Shown here: positions 57,344 through 64,000 of the stretch, piece by piece | How positions within the stretch are numbered: position 1 is the stretch's first letter | Layout of the letters: every line of letters begins with the position of its first letter | Assembly: GCF_000226115.1 (NCBI RefSeq) | Contig: NC_016462.1 | Span: 2,976,001-3,040,000, forward strand | Reading direction: 5' to 3' | DNA: 64,000 bases | Source: Thermothielavioides terrestris NRRL 8126 | Lineage: Eukaryota; Ascomycota; Sordariomycetes; Sordariales; Chaetomiaceae | Position numbers and translations under genes: made by a program | The notes under the pieces: model-generated | Told to the model about the DNA's origin: nothing | Database searches by the model: none | The model's input: the letters and a program-made list of their open reading frames with translations, nothing else

Positions 57344-57485
57344 TCCCTCGCGCCAGGACGCGTTCGTATACAAAATTGGGTAGGGAGGTGTCCGGTTTTT
57401 AGGTAGGTGTCCGGCAATTTTGTGCCCCTCTCTCCTGGAAGGAGAGAGGGCTGCGAAAATCCCCACTTTTCCTTTGGCCCTCGGG
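57344..57485 (-). repeat. Right terminal inverted repeat of the Fot1/pogo-type element
   Basis: Inverted copy of 54356-54497, including the palindrome and the paired CCGGACACCT motifs. The differences I see from the left end are C/T transitions. Confidence 0.9.
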
Positions 57486-57487
57486 TA

Positions 57488-58982
57488 ACATTCAGCAATG
57501 CGTTGGTGGGCCGACCCCCGCTGTTCTCAACTGATAAGGAGGCACAGAAAGTCCTGCCGGTGTGCAAACCCTCAACGGATCATGTTTGGGATGTGCACGA
57601 AGAGTGAAGTTCCTATAATCATGGTCTATGCATGGTTTATGCAAGATTTCGATATCGAGTTTCTGAGTGCGTGGTGTCCATATCCCGTTTTCTCCCCAGT
57701 TTGTGTTCCTCGGTGTTGCGTATCGCTCGACGCCGAACAACGCTTTCAGTCTTTCAGTCTTTCTCTCTCCATTCTCAAGAACGGCCCTGAAGTCCATGTT
57801 GGCGCCGTTCCCCGCTGTTTTCGTTTTCGTCCGCCCGCGACGCCATCCCCTCTCTCCTTGGATGCAACGACATCCGTCAGTTGAAAATGCACACCGACGA
57901 AGCACCACCTGCAGACCTCGCCGCAGGTCGAGCACGACCTCGGTAGCAACCTTTTCGACGGCGACTCCGTCCTCCTTATGTTTGCCGATGCTAGAGGCAA
58001 GATACCCAGCTATTTCAGGGGTCGCTGGTAAACTGCTTGTCATTTGGACAAACACCAGAACGCCGGAAAACGTTGCCCACGAGGGAAAGCGTTTCATCCT
58101 ACCGACATATGCATAAAAACAGCATGGCTCGTCATCTCTGATGCCGGAAGCATGTCCAAATTATTTGAGCGCAGCGAGGACTCCATCGCTCCTAGATATA
58201 TCAATCACCGCGTCCTCTTTCACCGTTGTCGACGCGCCCTTACTTCCGGGAGTCGAAAATACCATACCCAGCACACACAATCTTCGTGGAAGCTGTACTG
58301 TTGTGGAAGGATGATGATCTGGGTGGGTGGCCGACTGGAAGAGGTGGGGGGTTATCGGGCACAACTCGAACTTTGGTCATTCCACGATAGATCCTATGTC
58401 TTTTGTCTCGTCCCTCCACCTCGCCGCTTGGGAGTTAGGAGGGGAGACGGAAGACGGGTAACACAGATTAACGGGTAACACAGATCATCATGGCCGATCA
58501 ACTTACACCCAACACTCCCCGGCACCCTCATCGCGATGGACCTCAACCTGGCCCACACCTGTGTGACGACCATGCAAGGCAACCACCTTTGAGCAGATTT
58601 TTCGACAGCCGCTCCCGCCCAGGACGTGTGGACAATTCGCTTCGGCTAGTCAGTGGTGAATGTCTCCAGACGGGAGAGACTGAACAGTGCCATCATCCAT
58701 CACGACTCCTCTATGTCAAAGAAGTTGTTTCCGAAGAGAGCTGTGCTGGATTTAAGACCGCTCGGTCTGACACTCAACCGCCGATCCATCGGTCTTCTCG
58801 TCAACCCTTCCTCGGCCTCCCATCATAGTTCTTGGGACTCCAGGCTGCCCCATCCTCGAGAAGAACACCATCTAGCTCGGTCACGTCTGGGCTGAGACCT
58901 TCACAGCCCGGGAACCCGGCCGACGGCTCAACTGACCTAACCAGTCTGGGGGATCCAGATCTCAGAATCGCAAACACCCTCC
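57488..58982. other. Intergenic region right of the transposon
   Basis: No supportable gene. A 201-codon minus frame (58097..57492) and overlapping plus frames exist, but they have no family features and no splice-supported extension. Confidence 0.5.
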
Positions 58983-60071
58983 ATGGACGCCACGTCGACG
59001 AAGGGGGACGAGCCGGCGGCGACACCAACGACGGCCGAGAAGCGCCCCGAGAACGTAGGCCCAGCGCAAGCCCGGCTCGCGGACGGAGACTACGAGAGAT
59101 GCCGGGCACTGCTGGTCAGCGACGGCTCGCGGTGCCCGCTCGCCAAAGCCGACGGATCGTGGCGCTGGTGTGCGACCCACGCCGCGCACCATGTCGTGTT
59201 GCACCACGAGGAGCTGGAGCACCGCAAGCCGTGGTACGACGAGTCGCGGAGGTGCCTCTACATGCGGGACCCCGCGCAGGCGCTCAAGACCTTCAACGCG
59301 ATCCAGGAGTCGCTCGCGCTGCGCATCCTCATCACCGAGGTGCTGCACGCCGGCGACGAGGACGACGGCCACCGCCACTTCGTCCGCGTGACCCTCGGCT
59401 GTCGCGGCAATGTCATGTCGCAGCTTAACTATTTCCAGAAGCAGCGCGGCAGCAACACCGACAGCGGCGCCCCCGCCATCACACAGACGGAGGCAACGCC
59501 GGCCTTCAGCAGCAACTCACCGCTGCCCGGCGCCGCCGGCCAACAACGGATCTCCATCTCGTCCTGCTTCGACCGCTTCCTGGCCCTTGCCGAAGCGCGG
59601 GCGGCCTCCCCAACGCGCTTGGGCATTGAGGTCCCCGGCGGGGCGAGCGGGAGCGGAAGCGGGACTCCAGCCCCGCCGCATCACGCCGACGACCCGGACC
59701 GTATCTCCTCCTCTATGGCCTCCCTCCCGCAGCCTCAGAGCAGCAGCGCTGGCCCCTCCCCGGACCACACAAGCATGCGCGCCCGGCTGGTCGCCAAGGC
59801 CAAAGCGCTCGGCGACCTGCCGCGGCTGGAGTGCGAGCACACGGCGGAGGAGCTCGAGGCGCAGGAACGCGCCTGGCGGGAGGCGGTGGCACAGGCGGAG
59901 GGCTGGCCGGTGGCGGGCCCGACGGTGGTGAATTATTCGTGGGACGCGCCGCCGCTACAGCCGCCGGCGTGGGTCGAAAACGGTGACGGCAAGGCGTCGG
60001 GTTCTGAGAGGGGGCGTTTTGGCTGGCTGGTTGCATTCTTCTGCCGCTGTTTGGGGTGGCGTAAAGGGTAA
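58983..60071 (+). CDS. Hypothetical protein with Cys/Cys/Cys/His motif
   Basis: Intronless frame of 362 residues whose function I do not recognise. Residues 40-66 hold Cys40, Cys51, Cys63 and His66 in the pattern C-x10-C-x11-C-x2-H (CRALLVSDGSRC, then WCATH). This resembles the small C...G.RC......C..H zinc-binding module found as a prefix in many otherwise unrelated proteins. The next 90 residues look folded and helical (HHEELEHRKPWYDESRRCLY, ALKTFNAIQESLALRILITE, then HFVRVTLGCRGNVMSQLNYF). The C-terminal half is low-complexity Ser/Pro/Ala, ending in a short hydrophobic cysteine-containing tail (WLVAFFCRCLGW) that could anchor to or be lipidated at a membrane. Codon usage is GC-rich like the neighbouring genes, supporting that it is real. 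Confidence 0.65.
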   Translation: MDATSTKGDEPAATPTTAEKRPENVGPAQARLADGDYERCRALLVSDGSRCPLAKADGSWRWCATHAAHHVVLHHEELEHRKPWYDESRRCLYMRDPAQALKTFNAIQESLALRILITEVLHAGDEDDGHRHFVRVTLGCRGNVMSQLNYFQKQRGSNTDSGAPAITQTEATPAFSSNSPLPGAAGQQRISISSCFDRFLALAEARAASPTRLGIEVPGGASGSGSGTPAPPHHADDPDRISSSMASLPQPQSSSAGPSPDHTSMRARLVAKAKALGDLPRLECEHTAEELEAQERAWREAVAQAEGWPVAGPTVVNYSWDAPPLQPPAWVENGDGKASGSERGRFGWLVAFFCRCLGWRKG

Positions 60072-61443
60072 GTAATTATGTAAAGGGGAGGAAGGGTGGG
60101 ATGTGCAGGAGTGTGAGAGGCTCGAGGAGGAATTGCTAACGCTATCGGTGCTAGATTGCTCCTACTCAGAGTATTAGGCCGTGTTTGGGAAGAAGGAGGG
60201 AAAAGGCGGTGGGAAAGTGCTGGCATGCTGGCACTATCCACGTTAGCCTGCCCCTACTGAGAGTAGCTCGTGTCTTGGGAGTGGGGGGGAATAAGCCGAG
60301 GGGAAGAGAAATCGACAACAGGCGTTCATTGTCGGGCGACTAGTTGGACCCGGTGCTCAATGTGACTGAAGGAAATTGTGTTGTGGACACCCGCCTAGGT
60401 GAAGTTCTTGAACAACACCCCGTTCCGCTGCGGGCGGGGAAAGGGGTCAGAACAAAGACAAGACAGGGCTCGCCTGTTCGAGCACCGGGCTTGACATCGG
60501 GTACAACACGTTTGCCACGGAGGTATCTCCTCCCCTCCATTGTGTAGGTAGTGATTTACCTACCCACTTACACCAAAATCCCCTACACTCTGTGGTAGGT
60601 GCCTGCCTATCACGAACTTGCCATAACATTGAGGACACGCAGTGGAGTTGAAGTTGAGATGGGCATGACGGGGTCGGTGGCCGGCCCGGTATTTTCGACT
60701 CAGCTCATGTTGGGCGCTTGGTCAGCCAACAAGAGATGCTGTCGGTTCATGTTGACGGCCCCTGTCAAAACCGGTCAAACCACATCGCGAGGTTGGACGC
60801 GGCGGTTACGGTGTTAGTGGGGCCGCGCCAGTTCAAACAACCTAATGCACGCCGGGGCGGCAGAGCCGACCTGTCGGGCCCAATGTTGCATGCACCGTGT
60901 AGCGTGTTCATTTGCTTCAGGGTGTGGTGGAGCGGGCGCAATACTGCGGTCGTTGGCTGTCTGGATGCCCAGATTGGGCCGCCCCCTGGCTCGAGCCGTC
61001 CCGCTTGGGCTCCCCAGCCCATAAGCGTGGGAGAACGGAGGCGCCGAAGCCCGCCGATGCTCCCAAGACAACCACAGCGATGTGTTTAGCCACACTGTGC
61101 TCGCAGCAGGTCAAGCAGCAGAGATGAGATGGGCTGCCCAACTTGTATGTATCTGTTCCATCCGGCTGCATCCAGCGGATCTCCTCGCTCGTGATGCCCT
61201 GCCCCGCCCAAGACCCTGTCGAGAGATGGAGCGCTCGTTGGACGGAGCCTGTTCGTGCCGGGTGAGTTGGTGCCTGGGTCGGCTGCACAATCCGCAGCAC
61301 GAGCGAGTCAACAACATCATAATGCGTGGGACGGCCCGGGCGTGCCTTTGGCTGTTTCCTGTTTCTCTGTCTCCGTGCCTCTCTTCTTCCCTGTCACCTT
61401 CCGTTTCTGTATTTCAGCCCGGCCAAGCAATCATGATACGACG
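60072..61443. other. Intergenic region, no gene seen
   Basis: Contains an imperfect duplication of a short segment (CTCCTACTCAGAGTA near 60154 and CCCCTACTGAGAGTA near 60251) and probably the 5' UTR of the downstream gene. Overlapping short frames lack family features. Confidence 0.5.
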
Positions 61444-63288
61444 ATGATGCCCGGCTCAGCCATTCTCACGCTCTTTTCCTCCTGTCTGTTTTCTTGCGCC
61501 CTTGCCGGCATCGAGCCACAGCAAGCCGTTTGGACTTCCGCGCCGATAGGTCCAGACGGGCCATGGAACGCCGTCGAGGTGTCCCTTGGCGGCCAGGCGA
61601 ACATTGGTCTATTTCCAGGGCGCCTGTGGAGCACGTTCGTCACTACCACGGACTACTGCGCGGTCAACAGCACGATCCCCCACTGCGGGTCGGGCACTTA
61701 TGACAAGGACAATGCCATTCCCGACGCTGCCACCGGGACCGCCTTGACTGTACAATGGCAGCCGGACGATCAGCAGCTGAGCGAGGGGATCGAGGTTCTT
61801 GGGACCGCTCCGATGCGCCTTGATTCCATCGACTTGCACTTCGGGCTCGGCGCCATCAATAACCACTCGCTTGCTCTCATCGAAAACGATTCTCAGATGT
61901 ACGAGTACCCGGGCGGAACGCGGTACCCGATCTTCACGGGCTGTCTCAGCCTGGGAGCCACCGATCGGTATCAAGTGTTCACAGGCGGCGATGGCGGAAC
62001 CACCATCAACGCCACCATGATTCCATGGTACCTCAAGGACCAAGGCAAGACCGCGTCTAGCTCCTTTGGCTTGCACATCGGGTCCGCGGGACCGACCGCG
62101 ACGATGTCAGGGTCGCTTCTTTACGGAGGTTACGACCGCAACCGTGTGCTCGGCAACGTGCTCGCATTTGACGGCGATCTCTGGTCCTTCGTCCGCCTTC
62201 AAGACATCGGCATCCGCGTCATTGACGGCGTCTCCCCCTTTACCGCTTCCTCCTCCGGTTCCGGCGCGATCAGCGACAACATCGCAGGCCTCCTCGCGCA
62301 GGGCAACTCCTCCATCACCTCGGCCGGCCTGTCCGTCCTCATCGACCCCTGTACCCCCTACCTGACGCTTCCCAAATCCACCTGCGACGCCATCGCCTCC
62401 CACCTCCCCGTCTCGTACAACTCCTCCCTCGGCCTCTACCTGTGGAACACCTCGGCCCCGCACTACAGCCGCATCGTCGCCTCGGCCTCGGCCCTCACCT
62501 TCACCTTCATGGGCGAGAGCAACACCCAAACCGGCACCATCAACGTGCCCTTCCGCCACCTCAACCTCACCCTCTCCCCGCCCTTCACCGACACCCCGGT
62601 CCCTTACTTTCCCTGCTTCACGGGCGGCACGGGCCAGCCCGTCCTGGGGCGCGCCTTCCTGCAAGACGCCTTCCTGGGCGCCAACTGGGAGCAGAAGAAG
62701 GTGTTTCTGGCGCAGGCGCCGGGGCCCAACATCCCCTCGGGCGTCGACGCCGTCAACGTGCAGCCGGGCGACGTCACGGTCGCGGCGAGCAGCAACGACT
62801 GGAAGAAGTCGTGGGAGGGCTTCTGGACGGCTCTGAGTGCCGACCAGGCCGATGGCAATGCGCCCGTTAGTGTCAGCGTGAGCAGCACCCCGACGCACAC
62901 GGGCAGCTCGGGTCAGGGGGGGAGCGGCAGCGGCAGCGGCAGCAGCAATGGGGCGGCGTCATCTGCGGGAGTAGCAGGTCTGTCCACGGCAGCCGTGGCG
63001 GGGATTGCGGTTGGAGCGGCCGTGGGCGGGATGGCGGTCGTCGGGGCGGCCGTGCTGTTCTGGCGCCGCCGGCGAAAACTGGTTGGACAGGCGGCTCCGG
63101 AGGCAGCACCGCAGCCGCCCCCAGCGCCGCCGTACTATGACACAAAAGACGCTTTCAGTGGCTGGATGGTTGAGGCACCCGACAATACTCGCAAGGTCCA
63201 CGAGATGCCGCCGCCGGAGAGGGTCTACGAGATGATGGGGGATCAACCTGATGGGCCCGTGGGCTGGGGGGCCGGAGTGGCGCGGTAG
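61444..63288 (+). CDS. Membrane-anchored aspartic-protease-fold protein, catalytic motifs lost
   Basis: Single exon of 614 residues. The start at 61444 (the first of two adjacent ATGs) gives a signal peptide, MMPGSAILTLFSSCLFSCALA; the frame is open further upstream but no better start exists. Residues 30 to about 450 follow the pepsin (A1) fold. The first DTG site reads LFPGRLWS (residues 56-63) with no Asp. The second reads LIDPCTPYLTLP with Asp301 but not the DTG/DSG triplet, a form common in fungal non-peptidase relatives. Further family marks are GGYDRNRVLGN and FPCFTGGTGQPVLGRAFLQD. A Gly/Ser-rich stretch precedes one transmembrane helix (about 513-538) with RRRRK on the inner side and a 70-residue cytosolic tail rich in Pro. 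It probably acts as a surface binding or sensor protein. Confidence 0.85.
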   Translation: MMPGSAILTLFSSCLFSCALAGIEPQQAVWTSAPIGPDGPWNAVEVSLGGQANIGLFPGRLWSTFVTTTDYCAVNSTIPHCGSGTYDKDNAIPDAATGTALTVQWQPDDQQLSEGIEVLGTAPMRLDSIDLHFGLGAINNHSLALIENDSQMYEYPGGTRYPIFTGCLSLGATDRYQVFTGGDGGTTINATMIPWYLKDQGKTASSSFGLHIGSAGPTATMSGSLLYGGYDRNRVLGNVLAFDGDLWSFVRLQDIGIRVIDGVSPFTASSSGSGAISDNIAGLLAQGNSSITSAGLSVLIDPCTPYLTLPKSTCDAIASHLPVSYNSSLGLYLWNTSAPHYSRIVASASALTFTFMGESNTQTGTINVPFRHLNLTLSPPFTDTPVPYFPCFTGGTGQPVLGRAFLQDAFLGANWEQKKVFLAQAPGPNIPSGVDAVNVQPGDVTVAASSNDWKKSWEGFWTALSADQADGNAPVSVSVSSTPTHTGSSGQGGSGSGSGSSNGAASSAGVAGLSTAAVAGIAVGAAVGGMAVVGAAVLFWRRRRKLVGQAAPEAAPQPPPAPPYYDTKDAFSGWMVEAPDNTRKVHEMPPPERVYEMMGDQPDGPVGWGAGVAR

Positions 63289-64000
63289 AACTCAGTTCTT
63301 GCGGTCAACACAATCGCTTTTCTTTTCGTCCTCTCGTTCTGTGGTGCAATTGTAGAAGAGTTGGGGGGCCGGGTGGTGCTACTGGACATTGTGGGTGGAA
63401 GTTGGCATTGATGATCCAACTACGGTCATGACTCTCCGCCACAAGTATCAACTTCTTCCTTTTAGTACCTAAAGTCCTCAACAGTTCCTGAAGCTGTCCC
63501 GCAATGGCTGTCCGAGCCTTGCTTCGAGATTACAGCTTGAGAGGAACCAAGGAGAGATAGCCGTAACCAGTCATTGCCACACACAATCGAGAAGATATGG
63601 ATAACCCGAGTCGACAAATGAAGTTGGAGAACTGTTGGACCACTGAGCTAAAAACTCTTGGTGCTCCATTTTTCGTTCTTGGGACTTCTTGCTCGGGGCC
63701 GTATATTCCGACAAGAACTTGCCAGGTGCAACATGATTCTTTTCCAATCAACATAACCAGACGATGCTTGGCAAAACGTAGACCATGATCGTCACATCAT
63801 CATCGAACCTAGATACGCCTTCATCTAACCCGTGTGAGAATATGGCGGATGCAATATGCTGTTTACGCACCCCGTTCGTCGCCCTCCGCCCTCTCAGTCA
63901 CCCCCTCGCGGCGTCCTTCACCCTGCCGGTCGCCCACTCTGGTTGGTCAGACGTATGCCATGAGGTCACAGTTGGTCGTCAGTACAGAACGAATAGTCAC
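63289..64000. other. Right-edge region, no gene seen
   Basis: Probable 3' UTR of the preceding gene, then unassigned sequence to the window end. Short frames only. Confidence 0.55.

Larger units (their letters stand above)
54356..57485 (-). mobile_element. Fot1/pogo-type DNA transposon, RIP-degraded
   Basis: A 3130-bp class II element flanked by TA duplications (54354-54355 and 57486-57487). It is bounded by 142-bp inverted repeats (54356-54497 and 57344-57485) that begin CCCGAGGGCCAAAGG. The two ends differ at only a few positions, all C/T changes as far as I compared. The interior is extremely rich in TA, TAG and CTA, with Gln-type codons replaced by stops, which is the mark of repeat-induced point mutation. 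On the minus strand it still shows a pogo-type DDE transposase outline. It is non-autonomous now, but its ends could be mobilised if an active relative exists. Confidence 0.9.

Noticed and set aside
57492..58097. 201-codon minus-strand frame right of the transposon
   Set aside because: Overlaps open plus frames and starts inside unassigned sequence; no domain, no splice-supported partner.
60344..60547. Open frames on both strands around 60.4 kb
   Set aside because: Mutually overlapping in several phases with no family features.
61255..61443. N-terminal extension of the aspartic-protease-like frame
   Set aside because: The upstream 63 codons begin without a good start context and would hide the signal peptide that follows 61444.
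1..64000. tRNA, rRNA, CRISPR or bacterial operon features
   Set aside because: No cloverleaf-consistent A/B box pair, rRNA segment or regularly spaced repeats were recognised; the gene structure is eukaryotic.

Overview
The window reads as nuclear DNA of a filamentous ascomycete, most likely a sordariomycete. Genes are spread out and GC-rich in coding sequence. Introns are short (about 46-120 bp) with GTRNGT-like donors, CTAAC-like branch sites and CAG/TAG acceptors. The proteins belong to fungal families: acetyl-CoA hydrolase of the acu-8 type, a PL20 lyase with a CBM1, Zn-cluster regulators and Dal5/pantothenate-type permeases. One transposon interior is strikingly TA-rich, as repeat-induced point mutation (RIP) leaves it. 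Exon coordinates below were worked out by hand from splice signals and reading-frame phase; for every multi-exon model reported as complete the phases close exactly.

Layout. 1-27 kb is gene-rich and metabolic. In order it holds: a sugar-type MFS transporter (cut by the left edge), a secreted glucuronan lyase (PL20-CBM1), acetyl-CoA hydrolase, an UNC93-like MFS protein, a secreted GH2 glycosidase, a wrecked L-lactate dehydrogenase remnant, an atypical protein kinase-like protein divergent from a Zn-cluster-type regulator, a TauD-like dioxygenase and a ten-exon amidase. 27-42 kb is almost gene-free. It holds one clear pseudogene (a sphingomyelinase-like phosphatase with a jacalin-like tail), two inverted copies of a TA-flanked MITE carrying telomere-like repeats, and a second MITE with long inverted ends. 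42-54 kb is gene-rich again: a Ras guanine-nucleotide exchange factor, a Dal5/FEN2-type permease, an unrecognised membrane protein, an alkyltransferase-like DNA-repair protein, and a histidine-phosphatase-family protein with what looks like a PCNA-binding peptide. 54.36-57.49 kb is one Fot1/pogo-type transposon with intact 142-bp inverted ends and a RIP-ruined transposase. 57.5-64 kb holds an intronless protein with a Cys/Cys/Cys/His motif and a membrane-anchored aspartic-protease-fold protein that has lost its catalytic motifs.

How the genes fit together. There is no obvious biosynthetic cluster. The first third suits plant-polymer and acetate use (PL20, GH2, sugar transport, acetyl-CoA hydrolase, amidase, dioxygenase). 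The most original observations are the PIP-box-like peptide on the histidine phosphatase, which lies convergent with the DNA-repair ATL gene; the transposon whose ends escaped the mutation that destroyed its middle; the MITE family with telomere-like internal repeats; and two genes decayed by small insertions and deletions rather than by C-to-T mutation. I saw no tRNA, rRNA or CRISPR array.
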